Part shown: positions 8,472 to 17,651 of the stretch, piece after piece | How the letters are laid out: every line of letters begins with the position of its first letter | Position numbering within the stretch: position 1 is the first letter of the stretch | Assembly (NCBI GenBank): GCA_013299045.1 | Contig: JAAFJX010000008.1 | Span: 62,001 to 126,000 of the forward strand | Length of the DNA stretch: 64,000 bases | Reading direction: 5' to 3' | From: Cytophagales bacterium | GTDB taxonomy: Bacteria; Bacteroidota; Bacteroidia; Cytophagales; Bernardetiaceae | Notes under the pieces: model-generated | What the model saw: the letters and a program-made list of their open reading frames with translations, nothing else | Database searches by the model: none | Told to the model about the DNA's origin: nothing | Made by a program: the position numbers and the translations under genes

Positions 8472-8786
8472 TCAAAGATACATTTCGTAAACTTTGTTTA
8501 AAAAACTATCAATGTTGCGCTCGTTCTTGCCCCAGTCTATAAACTGAGCAAAAACACAACGACTCTTAATTTCTAATTCTCGTTTGGAAACAAAACGCAC
8601 GGTAAAAATTTCGCCTAAAGGTGATGCAAGGCTTAGTGGGACTTTAGCGATTAGAAAATTACTGCTTTTTTCTGCTATTTCCCAGCCAAGCGCACGTATT
8701 ATGTCTTCTGAAGCGGTGGGAAGGTTAAGCCCTTGCACCGACAGAGCCACGCGCCGAACGGAATAGGCAGGAAATCCGACTGACAT
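8472..8786 (-). CDS. Conserved-looking hypothetical protein
   Basis: 104 residues, soluble, with no signal peptide or membrane span. The sequence has alternating hydrophobic strands followed by a C-terminal helix (NIDSFLNKVYEMYL), consistent with a small alpha/beta fold. I do not recognise the family. It lies between secG and the PAAR-like gene on the same strand, with a 223-base gap to the latter, so co-transcription is uncertain. Good base composition and a clean start support it as a real gene. Confidence 0.6.
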   Translation of the reverse strand: MSVGFPAYSVRRVALSVQGLNLPTASEDIIRALGWEIAEKSSNFLIAKVPLSLASPLGEIFTVRFVSKRELEIKSRCVFAQFIDWGKNERNIDSFLNKVYEMYL

Positions 8787-8906
8787 AGGAAATGACCGTT
8801 AAGTAGTTGAGGCCGCAAAAGGCTTTAATGCTTTGCTACGGTTTGCAAAATACCAAAATTTAGGCCAAAAATTAAAATATATTTGGAAAAAAATACGCAC
8901 AACCCC

Positions 8907-8940
8907 AAACGGCCAATTCTTAAGAAAGAACTAGCCGTTT
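8907..8940 (-). terminator. Terminator-like hairpin downstream of secG
   Basis: A 15-bp stem (8907-8921 with 8926-8940, one or two G-U or mismatched pairs) around a 4-base loop sits 26 bases beyond the secG stop. The minus-strand 3' flank is G-rich before a later T run, so it is a plausible but not ideal intrinsic terminator. Confidence 0.6.
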
Positions 8941-8965
8941 TGTATGATATTGGTGGCGTTTTTAA

Positions 8966-9370
8966 TTATTGACCAGAAGAAGTTGCGGCAGAGCCTGCTT
9001 CAGAGGTGGGAGCGGCTGAGGTAGCAGCGCCAGAAGTGGCAGTGCCTTGCCCACCTAAATTTTGCTGACCACCAGTGGCTGTACTCTTCTCGCTAGCAGC
9101 TTCCATGTTGGGGCTTTCTAAGCCACCATTGTTTTGTTTAACATCGGGCAGTGTGATATTGGCAACGAAGCAGAGAAGAAAAATAACGACTACTGTGCCC
9201 CAAGTCATTTTTTCAAGAACATCAACCGTGCGCTTAGTGCCCATGAGCTGGGTGGCCCCAGATGCACCAAACTGCGACGACAAGCCGCTGCCTTTGGGGC
9301 TTTGTGCCAAAACGACCAGCACCAACAGGATACTAGCCACGACTACTAAAATAATGATGAGCGTTGTCAT
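8966..9370 (-). CDS. secG: Preprotein translocase subunit SecG
   Basis: 134 residues with two membrane spans (about 3-22 and 53-72). The conserved SecG cytoplasmic loop between them reads QSPKGSGLSSQFGASGATQL, followed by GTKRTVDVLEKMTW. SecG assists SecYE during protein translocation. The C-terminal tail of about 50 residues is low-complexity (Ser, Ala, Thr, Gly, Gln), which is common in Bacteroidota SecG. The start at 9370 puts the first span directly after MTT; upstream in-frame codons extend toward the promoter and are unlikely to be translated. Confidence 0.95.
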   Translation of the reverse strand: MTTLIIILVVVASILLVLVVLAQSPKGSGLSSQFGASGATQLMGTKRTVDVLEKMTWGTVVVIFLLCFVANITLPDVKQNNGGLESPNMEAASEKSTATGGQQNLGGQGTATSGAATSAAPTSEAGSAATSSGQ

Positions 9371-9421
9371 CTTTTGCTTTTTTGGGGATACTTTAAGAAT
9401 AAATAGAACCGAATCAGACCG

Positions 9422-9454
9422 CAAAGATACGAAATAAATTTAAACAAGCCCAAA
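9422..9454 (-). promoter_or_regulatory. Probable secG promoter
   Basis: On the minus strand, TTTG (9454-9451), a 21-base spacer and TATCTTTG (9429-9422). The -7 element is a full match; the spacer is slightly long. The rest of the 340-base gap (9455-9710) has no gene or strong hairpin. Confidence 0.55.
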
Positions 9455-9710
9455 CTATCTCTTGCATTTTTAAGCCTTTCGTACCAAAAAAACCATCATA
9501 GCACCATTAAAATTATGTAATACTTTAATAATGAGTTGAATAAAAACATATTTTACTCCCAAAAACACATATAGCAAAGCTAAGCTCCATTTTGTTCGGC
9601 TAGCAGCGTTTTATGTATAATCAGGAGTTACCGAAGTGCAGGAAAAGGTGTTTTGAATGCTCGCGTTGCTAAAATACTTTTCGCTTGCAGAAAATCAAAG
9701 CATTTGATAG

Positions 9711-11000
9711 CTAGGCTTTTTCTACAGCGCTCATCTCCTCTTTGGCGGTTTTGAAAGGACTCCGCGGCTGCCATTCTTCTTTAGGCAGAATATAGTCTAA
9801 AGCCTTGCTAATAAGCTGATTAATAAGACTTCGCTTGTGTCTAACATAACAGTACATTTCATAAGCTTCAGCCCCTACGGAACTCTTAATTTCTAGGGCA
9901 GTTCTGGCAAAAATAATGCGCTGACACCCTTTATCAAGCCCTTCTTCAATATAGTCAAAAAGCATATTCAAATAAAGCTGATGAGGGTGATTGTGTATCG
10001 GCGAATACCCTACAAAATGCGCCTCTAATTGGCTCTTGTTCAGAATACTGCTGCGAAAAGCTACCAAATCATTGTTCAAAAAATAACCATGCACTGTAAA
10101 ATCATTGGGCAGTTCTGTTTTAAGTGCCCCAAAATAATATTTATGCAACTCTACAGCATTAAAGCCGGCCTTTTCGGATATGCCCTCATAAAGCGCATAA
10201 ATTTGCTCTTGATAGTCTGTCAGTTCTTCTAGCGATAAGATTCGGGTTTGGAGTACAGCCCCCTTTTTAAACGCGCTTTTGGCTCTTACACGATACTTAG
10301 ACTGCAAATCGCTCAGATAGTCTTCCATACAGCGCCAGTTCGGCTGCAAGTTCATAACCATATTGGGCTGGGCACAAAATTCGTGATAGCTGTTTTCTAA
10401 AAGCTTGGCTGTATTTTTTTTTGTGCCTTCATAAAATTCTTTGAAAAGATACATCTGGCACTTTATCCCACGTTCCTTTTCAAGTATTTTGCGGGCTTGC
10501 TTCATGGCGGCGCTCAGTAAGTCAAAAACGGCGCTTTCGGCTACTAGGCTGCGGTCAAAAAAATAACCATGTTCGCCTGTTAGCAGTAAGTTTCCACAAG
10601 TAAGTGTATAAAATTCCGCCTTCCGCGACACATACTTTTTAACCAAGTCGTGAATGCCTTGAAAAAAGCAAGGACTATCTAAACGCTCAGCCAGTTCGGC
10701 ATCGGGGCTCTTTTTTTGGTTCTTGAGGCTAGACCGCGCACTAAAATAATTTACCTGAAAATACGCCCCACCTATAAGCCGATGACTAGTATCATAAAAC
10801 TGTCCATACAAAAAGTGCATTCCTACAGGAGGTGCATTTTCTATGCCTTTTAGCAGAGCAGTAGAGAGTGTTTGGCTTGGTGCTAGCTTATCCCATTCGG
10901 CACTTACTTGGCTGATACTGTGGTGTAAAGAATAGCTCAAATTGAGCTTGGGATACTGAAAAAGCCCTTTAGTTGGTTCGGGCATTTTTTTTACAGGCAT
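9711..11000 (-). CDS. GNAT/FemAB-like acyltransferase
   Basis: 429 residues from MPVKKMPEP. No signal peptide. The C-terminal half has the look of an acyltransferase fold used by the peptidogalactan/FemAB-like GNAT group: ALYEGISEKAGFNAVELHKY, YFGALKTELPNDFTVHGYFL, then LVAFRSSILNKSQLEAHFVG and LYLNMLFDYIEEGLDKGCQR, where the last two resemble the substrate and cofactor parts. The function is otherwise unknown. The frame continues upstream to 11285, but those 95 residues are cysteine-rich with no domain and look non-coding. An ATG at 10985 is an alternative start. Confidence 0.65.
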   Translation of the reverse strand: MPVKKMPEPTKGLFQYPKLNLSYSLHHSISQVSAEWDKLAPSQTLSTALLKGIENAPPVGMHFLYGQFYDTSHRLIGGAYFQVNYFSARSSLKNQKKSPDAELAERLDSPCFFQGIHDLVKKYVSRKAEFYTLTCGNLLLTGEHGYFFDRSLVAESAVFDLLSAAMKQARKILEKERGIKCQMYLFKEFYEGTKKNTAKLLENSYHEFCAQPNMVMNLQPNWRCMEDYLSDLQSKYRVRAKSAFKKGAVLQTRILSLEELTDYQEQIYALYEGISEKAGFNAVELHKYYFGALKTELPNDFTVHGYFLNNDLVAFRSSILNKSQLEAHFVGYSPIHNHPHQLYLNMLFDYIEEGLDKGCQRIIFARTALEIKSSVGAEAYEMYCYVRHKRSLINQLISKALDYILPKEEWQPRSPFKTAKEEMSAVEKA

Positions 11001-11334
11001 ATTCTGAAAGTTCTTTGAAGCCAAAAACGATGGTATTAACCCAAATACGAAAAATAAATAAATTTGTTTTTGTAACAGGCCGAAATTTAGCACGAACAAT
11101 ATGAATTTACAAGACCAGAATATTTTTATAGTGTTTTTGCATCGGCAATGTCCTGAATTAGTTAGTGCTCTATGCTCTGCTATCTTCTGGGTTGCACCAA
11201 AACAGTCTTCCGTATAGTATCTGCAAGTGTTGAGAATGAAAAAACGTATTGGGGTTTCGGAAAAACGCTTTGACAGACACGACACCGTAGCAACAAAATC
11301 AACCCATTAAAAATTTTTGTTTTAAAACAATATA
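11001..11334. other. Non-coding stretch upstream of the acyltransferase gene
   Basis: About 330 bases between the acyltransferase start and the ctp terminator. An open minus-strand frame crosses it but shows no protein-like composition. I see no complete promoter or RNA gene. Confidence 0.5.
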
Positions 11335-11372
11335 CAAAAAAAAGAGCGCTTACTCTACATAAACGCTCTTTT
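11335..11372 (-). terminator. Intrinsic terminator of the ctp gene
   Basis: AAAAGAGCG (11340-11348) pairs perfectly with CGCTCTTTT (11364-11372). On the minus strand the stem is followed by a run of Ts. It lies just beyond the ctp stop at 11380 and could stop transcription in either direction. Confidence 0.8.
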
Positions 11373-11379
11373 CCTTTAT

Positions 11380-13026
11380 CTACTTGCCGCTCAGAATTTG
11401 CTGATAGCGCGCTGGGTCGTTAAGAATCTGAATGGCTGCTTTGAGGTCTGGGTCGTCATCTTGACCCGCCTCTATACTGCCTTTTTCAAGGTAGTAATGC
11501 GACGCAATTTCCTTTTCTAGTTCTTCCATGATTTCAGCCTTATAGGTTTGCATATCCGCGTTTTTGTTCTGAACAACGGCAGCTTTGAGAGCCTGTATCT
11601 GTTCCATGATTTTACTGTTATTTTTTTCTTTGGCCGCGGCTTCTTCAAGGTCTTTTATCATCTTGTCTAATTTAGAAGAGTAGGTAAAATTCTTGGTATC
11701 TAGCCACTTATCAAAGTCAGCGTAGTCCGCATCACTTATTTTGAAATCGCGTGCGGGTGCTATGGTTTCATGCTCATAACGGTACTTTACGGAATAGTCA
11801 AAGAACAAACCTTTGGCAAACAACTGCTGGGTGATGGGTGCATAAGTTTCGCGCTCTATCTCTGCATCAGGCTTTACACCGCCACCGTCCAGCACTTTAC
11901 GGCCATTTTTGGTTTTATAGGCCATTCTGAGCGAATCTGGTACTTTTCCTACACTTCCGTCTTCGTTGCGGTTCGAGTAGTCAATAGCCTGAATACAGCG
12001 GCCACTAGGTGTGTAATATTTGGCGACTGTAACCTTTAGTTTGGCGTTATAAGAAAGCGGTCTTGTAGCCTGTACAAGGCCTTTTCCATAGCTATTTTCG
12101 CCTACTATCACGCCACGGTCATAGTCCTGAATAACACCCGCCACAATCTCGGAAGCTGATGCGCTAGACCTGTTGACAATCACTACAAGGGGAATATCAG
12201 CATCAGTAGTAGGGTTTAAAGCAGAATATGTTTTATTCCATTCTTTCACTTTACCCTTTGTGCTGACAACGTCCAATCCTTTTGCAATAAATATATTGGC
12301 AATATTAACGGCTTCAGTAAGCAAACCACCCGGATTGCCTCTCAAATCCAATACTATTTTTTTTGCTCCTTGTTCTTTTAGGGCAATGAGGGCATCGCGC
12401 ACTTCGCGGCTGGCATCACGTGTAAAATCCGTGAGGTGAATCGTTCCTACATCATTAGAAACCATGCCGTAATAGGTAACATTGCTGATTTGAATTTTAT
12501 CACGTTTTATCTTAACTTCAAAAGGCTTTGGCATACCCATTCGTTTGATAACAACCACAACTTCTGTTCCTGCCTGCCCTCTAAGCATTTTGCTGACTTC
12601 GTCCGTATCCGCACCAGATGCTTCTTTGCCGTCTATGCTTAAAATTTCATCGCCAATGCGTAAACCTGCTTTGTAGGCTGGGAAGTCTTCATACGGCATT
12701 AGGACAGTGGTCTTGCCATTGCGTTTGCCAACAGATGCGCCCACACCACCATACTGGCCTGTGGTCATGCGCTGATAATCTTCTATCTGGTCTTCAGGAA
12801 TATAATTGGTATAGGGGTCTAGCGTACCGAGCATGGCGTTAATGCCTGACTCCATGAATTTGTTGGGGCTAACATCATCTACGTAGTACGTGTTTATCTC
12901 CTTGAAGAGGGTGGCAAAAATGTCGAGATTTTTTGCTATTTCAAAGTACTTGTCGGTATTATCAAAAGCGGATAGCGTCGTAAAAACCAACAAGCCGCCT
13001 AGTGTAATTCTCCAGCGCTTTTTCAT
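11380..13026 (-). CDS. S41 family C-terminal processing peptidase
   Basis: 548 residues. An N-terminal hydrophobic segment (about 5-20, WRITLGGLLVFTTLSAF) acts as signal or anchor, so it works in the periplasm. Then come a helical cap (TLDPYTNYIPEDQ), a PDZ domain (about 75-165, starting near GQYGGVGASVG) and the S41 core. The core has LDLRGNPGGLLTEAV, the catalytic Ser in SSASASE and the catalytic Lys in YGKGLVQ. Such enzymes degrade or trim envelope proteins at their C-termini. The C-terminal 130 residues are charged and helical. A TATATTTG -7-like element lies at 13127-13120. Transcribed alone, with its own terminator. Confidence 0.93.
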   Translation of the reverse strand: MKKRWRITLGGLLVFTTLSAFDNTDKYFEIAKNLDIFATLFKEINTYYVDDVSPNKFMESGINAMLGTLDPYTNYIPEDQIEDYQRMTTGQYGGVGASVGKRNGKTTVLMPYEDFPAYKAGLRIGDEILSIDGKEASGADTDEVSKMLRGQAGTEVVVVIKRMGMPKPFEVKIKRDKIQISNVTYYGMVSNDVGTIHLTDFTRDASREVRDALIALKEQGAKKIVLDLRGNPGGLLTEAVNIANIFIAKGLDVVSTKGKVKEWNKTYSALNPTTDADIPLVVIVNRSSASASEIVAGVIQDYDRGVIVGENSYGKGLVQATRPLSYNAKLKVTVAKYYTPSGRCIQAIDYSNRNEDGSVGKVPDSLRMAYKTKNGRKVLDGGGVKPDAEIERETYAPITQQLFAKGLFFDYSVKYRYEHETIAPARDFKISDADYADFDKWLDTKNFTYSSKLDKMIKDLEEAAAKEKNNSKIMEQIQALKAAVVQNKNADMQTYKAEIMEELEKEIASHYYLEKGSIEAGQDDDPDLKAAIQILNDPARYQQILSGK

Positions 13027-13249
13027 AATAATTTTTAAATTAGAGTGGTGTAAAATGGTGTTTATGGTGTGTATATAACTTTCCACAGAATTTTGTTAGG
13101 TAAAACTCTATGAACGCAACAAATATAAATCATTTTTTCTATGAAACGCAAAAAAATAGAATTAGATGCAAATTTATTCAAAATGCAGAATAGAATAGCA
13201 CTAACAGGGGCGGAAGCTGTGCTAAAGGCGTATAAAAAAGCTAGCGGGC

Positions 13250-13465
13250 TTAGCGCAAAAATAGTTTTTCTAAATCGCGCTCGATGTCTTTCAAGCGTGC
13301 CAATATAACTGGGTCGTCGGGAGTATCTGACTGGAATTTTTCGCGATGTATGCCACGTAAATAAAGTTTAGTAGCAATCAAACGCTCTACAAGCATATCG
13401 CCATTTGCAAAACTTTCCATGATTGCATCAATACAAAGTTTAATCTGCCCTTTCATAATACCCAT
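13250..13465 (-). CDS. Small hypothetical protein downstream of the THUMP methyltransferase
   Basis: 71 residues from the ATG at 13465 (another ATG lies at 13456). It is helical and highly charged at the C-terminus (LARLKDIERDLEKLF), and looks soluble. I do not recognise it. The reading frame extends to a TTG at 13567, only 5 bases after the methyltransferase stop, but those extra residues look non-coding. Same strand as the methyltransferase, so probably co-transcribed. Confidence 0.5.
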   Translation of the reverse strand: MGIMKGQIKLCIDAIMESFANGDMLVERLIATKLYLRGIHREKFQSDTPDDPVILARLKDIERDLEKLFLR

Positions 13466-13572
13466 AAACTCTTTTTGAGCTAATAACAACAAAACACGGA
13501 GCTTTACCAGCGATACCCCTTGGATAAGATTAACACTTATTGAATTAATTTTGTTTTGATACAGCAAAAAAA

Positions 13573-14781
13573 TTATTGGGTTTCTTCTTCTTCCTCTTTT
13601 GGGCTTTCAGGTTTTAGAAACTTGCCTTCATAGAGTTCATAGGACTGAAAGCGGCATTCCAATGCTCCATTAAAGAGCGGAATTTTTTGTTTGGGTTTTA
13701 GTCCAATGCTTTTGAAGGCCAATTCGTCAGAAGAAATTAGCCACACCGTATAGCCCTGAAAATATTTTTTGAAGCGGTCGCCAAGTGTTCTGAACAAATT
13801 TTCTACGCTGCTTGTGTGCATACGCTCACCATAAGGCGGATTCATTACACAAACACCAGGCTCGCCTTGAGGTGGCTCAAAATCGGCAATATCCTGACAC
13901 ATCAAGCTGACTTTACCAAGCAGGCCTGCTCTTTTGAGGTTTTGTCTTGAAATCTGAATATTTCTTTCTGAAATATCAGAGCCTAGAATATAATGCTCAA
14001 ACTCGTCTAGCTCCTCATTTTCAGACTCTTCTTTGGTTTTATCCCAAAGCGCTTGGTCAAAATTTGGCCATTGCATGAAGTCAAAGTCCAGCCGGGCATT
14101 CGCTGGCGCGATGCGGTGCGCATACATAGCAGCCTCAATGAGGATAGTACCAGAGCCGCACATGGCATCTACAAAATGGGAGTCCCGCTGCCAGCCAGAA
14201 AGCATGATTAAACCCGCAGCAAGTACTTCATTCATAGGTGCTTCATTGCTTTCTAAGCGATAGCCGCGTTTATGCAAAGACTCTCCGGTACTGTCTAAGC
14301 TAAGGGTACATTCATTCTTGAAAATATGCAAGTTGATACGTAAAGTAGGATTTTTAGTATCTACTGAGGGTCTGGTTTCGCGCTGTCTGCGAATCTGGTC
14401 TGCAATGGCATCTTTAGCCAAGTGCATGGCGTAATGCGAGTTCTTGATGAGGGGGCTGCTGCTGACAATATCAATGGCAAAGGTCTGCTCGTCAGTTAGT
14501 TGTTCATGCCAAGGCAGAGCCACTAACTCATCATAAATATCCTGTTCGTTACGGATTCGAAAGGTATAAAACGGCACAATAAGGCGCAGAGCTGTTCGCA
14601 GGTGTAAATTTGCTCTGTAGAGCAAACTAAGGTCTCCGTCAAAAATAACAGAGCGGTTGAGCACCTCAATATCCTTAGCTCCAAGTGCAAAAAGCTCTTT
14701 GGCTAGTACTTCCTCTAGGCCATAAAATGTTTTGGCTATGACACTAAAAGTGGCGGTTTTATCATTGAAAAATGGGAACAT
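13573..14781 (-). CDS. THUMP-domain class I SAM-dependent RNA methyltransferase (RlmL-type)
   Basis: 402 residues. An N-terminal ferredoxin-like/THUMP part (about 1-160) begins VIAKTFYGLEEVLAKELFAL. The Rossmann methyltransferase part has FVDAMCGSGTILIEAAMYAH (motif I, about 205-224) and the catalytic motif CVMNPPYGERM (about 315-325). Family members such as the N-terminal half of E. coli RlmL methylate N2 of guanine in 23S rRNA; the exact target here is inferred. It lacks the second RlmK-like domain, as is usual in Bacteroidota. The C-terminal tail is Glu-rich. A TACTTTTG element lies upstream (14815-14808). Confidence 0.88.
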   Translation of the reverse strand: MFPFFNDKTATFSVIAKTFYGLEEVLAKELFALGAKDIEVLNRSVIFDGDLSLLYRANLHLRTALRLIVPFYTFRIRNEQDIYDELVALPWHEQLTDEQTFAIDIVSSSPLIKNSHYAMHLAKDAIADQIRRQRETRPSVDTKNPTLRINLHIFKNECTLSLDSTGESLHKRGYRLESNEAPMNEVLAAGLIMLSGWQRDSHFVDAMCGSGTILIEAAMYAHRIAPANARLDFDFMQWPNFDQALWDKTKEESENEELDEFEHYILGSDISERNIQISRQNLKRAGLLGKVSLMCQDIADFEPPQGEPGVCVMNPPYGERMHTSSVENLFRTLGDRFKKYFQGYTVWLISSDELAFKSIGLKPKQKIPLFNGALECRFQSYELYEGKFLKPESPKEEEEETQ

Positions 14782-14982
14782 CGTTACTGCTTTTGGGTTT
14801 TATGACACAAAAGTAAAGAAAAAGCAAATAAAAGAGACTTCAGAGCCTACTATTTTGATAAAACACAACAAATAAGCGTTGTTTAGTGAAAAAAACAATA
14901 CTTGAATAACTTAGAACTAACTTGTTCAAAGAAGATATTAAGGGCTAAATGATGCTATCCACGGCGTTTGAACTTACAAGAT

Positions 14983-15013
14983 TTGCATAACAGAAAAAAA
15001 CAAGCCACTTTTG
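14983..15013 (+). promoter_or_regulatory. Possible porX promoter
   Basis: TTG at 14983-14985 (part of ATTTG), 20 bases, then CACTTTTG at 15006-15013. It differs from TAnnTTTG at the first base (C for T), so it is a weaker match. It would give a leader of about 40 bases. Confidence 0.45.
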
Positions 15014-15055
15014 CCAGTATAGCCAGAAGTTCTACACACCTAAAAAAACGCAAAA

Positions 15056-16618
15056 ATGCAAACAATACAAATCCTTTGGGCAGACGACGAGATAGACCAT
15101 CTGAAACCGCATATCCTTTTTTTGAATAAGAAGGGCTATGAGGTTACGCCAGTTTGCAGCGGCCTTGATGCGCTAGAACAATGTGAAAAACAATACTTTG
15201 ACCTTGTTTTTTTGGACGAGAATATGCCTGGCATGACTGGCCTAGAAACGCTCCAGCAAATAAAGCAGTTGAAACCCAACCTTCCGGTTATTATGATAAC
15301 CAAAAGCGAGGAAGAAAATATTATGGAAGAGGCCATTGCATCAAAGATTGCGGACTATCTTATCAAGCCCGTTAATCCCAACCAGATTTTGCTGGCTATT
15401 AAAAAGTGCTTGGACAAAAAGCGCCTTATTGCAGAGCATACTACACATAGCTACCAACAAGATTTTAGAAATATTGGCATGGCTTTCAATGAGGTTAATA
15501 ACTTCAGTGAATGGGTGGATATTTACAAAAAGTTGGTTTTTTGGGAGCTAGAAATGGATATGGCCGAAAGTAATCAGATGCGCGAAGTGCTTGTAAGCCA
15601 AAAAGAAGAAGCAAACGTCAATTTTGCAAAATTTGTCAGAGAGCAATATTTGGGTTGGCTGAATGCGCCTAAAGACCCACATACCCCTCTCATGTCGCAT
15701 AGGCTCATACCTGAGCGCGTGCTTCCACTGCTCAAGGACGACGAGCCTGTCTTTTTTATCCTGATTGATAATCTGCGCCTTGACCAATGGAAAATTCTTG
15801 AGCCGAGTATAGCGGAGTACTTCAAAGTAGTTGAGGACAGCGTTTATTGCTCTATTTTACCCACCGCTACAGCTTATGCCCGAAATGCTATTTTTGCAGG
15901 GCTTATGCCGCTAGAAATTTCGTATGACTATCCTACACTCTGGGCAGATGAGGAAGATGAGGGCACAAAGAATAACTTTGAAGACGAATTTTTAAGAAGG
16001 CTCATGCAGCGTCGTCATTTGAATAACATCAAAACCTCTTACCACAAGATACTGAACAACAAACAAGGTAAGGCATTGAACGATAGCCTCAAAACCCTTA
16101 TGGGCAATCATCTAAACGCCATTGTTTACAACTTCGTAGATATGCTTTCGCATGCCCGCACCGACATCAACGTTATCCGTGAACTTGCACCCGACGAGGC
16201 CGCCTATCGTGCTATTACGCACTCATGGTTTTTACACTCACCCTTGCTCGAGCTTTTGAAGTGGCTTGCCAGCCAAAAAGTTAAAGTAATCATTACCACT
16301 GACCATGGCACTATCCGTACCGAAAAACCCTTTAAAATTATTGGCGATAAGCATACAAACACCAATCTACGTTACAAACAAGGGAAAAACCTCAACTACC
16401 AAGGCAAAAATGTGGTGGTAACACGCAAACCAGAAGAATTTGGTTTGCCAAAACCTAATGTATCAACAAGTTATGTATTTGCTACTGAAGATTACTTCTT
16501 TGCCTATCCTAATAACTATAACCACTACGTCAAATACTATAAAGACACCTTTCAGCATGGTGGCGTGTCTTTAGAAGAAATGATAGTCCCTTTTGTAATT
16601 TTAGAGCCTAGAAATTAG
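15056..16618 (+). CDS. porX: T9SS response regulator PorX (receiver plus alkaline-phosphatase-like domain)
   Basis: 520 residues. The N-terminal CheY-like receiver (1-120) has the acidic pocket (ADDE, residues 9-12), the phospho-acceptor Asp54 in LVFLDENMPG and the conserved Lys in DYLIKPVNP. After a helical linker comes a PglZ/alkaline phosphatase superfamily domain (about 200-520), with FFILIDNLRLDQW, the hallmark VIITTDHGTIR and a C-terminal HGGVSLEEMIVPFV. PorX is the response regulator of the PorXY pair that controls type IX secretion genes in Porphyromonas and relatives, and its effector domain is a phosphodiesterase. The porY kinase is not in the window. tpiA follows after 95 bases. 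Confidence 0.95.
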   Translation: MQTIQILWADDEIDHLKPHILFLNKKGYEVTPVCSGLDALEQCEKQYFDLVFLDENMPGMTGLETLQQIKQLKPNLPVIMITKSEEENIMEEAIASKIADYLIKPVNPNQILLAIKKCLDKKRLIAEHTTHSYQQDFRNIGMAFNEVNNFSEWVDIYKKLVFWELEMDMAESNQMREVLVSQKEEANVNFAKFVREQYLGWLNAPKDPHTPLMSHRLIPERVLPLLKDDEPVFFILIDNLRLDQWKILEPSIAEYFKVVEDSVYCSILPTATAYARNAIFAGLMPLEISYDYPTLWADEEDEGTKNNFEDEFLRRLMQRRHLNNIKTSYHKILNNKQGKALNDSLKTLMGNHLNAIVYNFVDMLSHARTDINVIRELAPDEAAYRAITHSWFLHSPLLELLKWLASQKVKVIITTDHGTIRTEKPFKIIGDKHTNTNLRYKQGKNLNYQGKNVVVTRKPEEFGLPKPNVSTSYVFATEDYFFAYPNNYNHYVKYYKDTFQHGGVSLEEMIVPFVILEPRN

Positions 16619-16713
16619 AAATATACATCAATCTTAAAATTTGTCTTAAATTTGCGCTCGCGATTCACCAAAACTGGGTCAGGCGCACATTTATCTTTTT
16701 CCCCCTTTGTTTC

Positions 16714-17496
16714 ATGCGAACTAGCAGACAAAAAATAGTAGCCGCTAACTGGAAAATGCACTTGGATAGAGTAGAGGCACTTTCTTTAGCATCTGAAATC
16801 ATTGAAACCGCGCAGAGAGAAGGTTTAAGTGCCGCACAAATCATTTTGGCTGTGCCGCATATACACTTGCACGCTTGCGGAAGACTACTAGAAAGCGTAG
16901 GGAAGTTTCCGCTGTTTTTGGGCGCACAAAATTGCCACCATGAAGCGAAGGGAGCGTTTACAGGCGAAATAGCCGCAGCCATGCTAGCTTCCTACCAAGT
17001 TGCGTATGTGATTATAGGCCATAGCGAACGCCGACAATACGCCTTTGAAGACTCTAAGCAACTGATTGCTAAACTAAAAAGATGCTTTGAGAACAACTTA
17101 AAGGCTATTTTTTGTTGTGGTGAGCCGCTTGCCGTTCGTAACGCACAAGGTCATTTGGCTTATGTCCGGCTGCAAATAGAAGAAGTTTTGAGCACTTTGC
17201 AACCCGCCGAATTGATGAATATAGCCCTTGCTTATGAGCCAATTTGGGCTATCGGAACTGGGCTAACGGCCAACACCGCACAAATTGCCGAAATGCACGA
17301 CTCACTTCGTCAGTTATTGATGGAGCTTAGCCCAGCGCATGGCCAACAGATGCCTATTCTTTATGGAGGAAGTTGTAAGGCGAGCAATGCAGCTGACATT
17401 TTCGCTACGCCCAATGTGGACGGCGCGCTAGTGGGTGGGGCTGCCTTGGATACTCGCGAGTTTCTCAATATTGTCAAAGCCATACAAGACAAGTAA
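16714..17496 (+). CDS. tpiA: Triosephosphate isomerase
   Basis: 260 residues, full length. It interconverts dihydroxyacetone phosphate and glyceraldehyde 3-phosphate in glycolysis. All catalytic elements are present: Lys in IVAANWKMH (residue 14), the electrophilic His in YVIIGHSERRQ (about residue 104) and the catalytic Glu in LAYEPIWAIGTG (about residue 174). The phosphate-binding loop YGGSC and the final GALVGGAALD follow. A TAAATTTG element at 16647-16654 may be its -7 box; I could not find a matching TTTG upstream. Confidence 0.97.
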   Translation: MRTSRQKIVAANWKMHLDRVEALSLASEIIETAQREGLSAAQIILAVPHIHLHACGRLLESVGKFPLFLGAQNCHHEAKGAFTGEIAAAMLASYQVAYVIIGHSERRQYAFEDSKQLIAKLKRCFENNLKAIFCCGEPLAVRNAQGHLAYVRLQIEEVLSTLQPAELMNIALAYEPIWAIGTGLTANTAQIAEMHDSLRQLLMELSPAHGQQMPILYGGSCKASNAADIFATPNVDGALVGGAALDTREFLNIVKAIQDK

Positions 17497-17651
17497 GGGC
17501 ATTTGCAACATAAAAATAGCTTTTTCTTTCATAAAGAAAACACAACACTTGGCAAATTCTAATTCTGCTTATTTGAATATTGTTTAAGCATAGCTTTTTT
17601 TTGCATCAGTAGAACTTGTTAATCCAATTCAAAGTTTTAATCTAAGCAAAT

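Noticed and set aside
11001-11285. 95-residue N-terminal extension of the acyltransferase-like protein
   Set aside because: Cysteine-rich, no domain, unlike the rest of the protein; the ATG at 11000 is preferred.
13466-13567. Upstream extension of the small protein after the THUMP methyltransferase
   Set aside because: It would start at TTG and the residues look non-coding; two ATGs lie inside.
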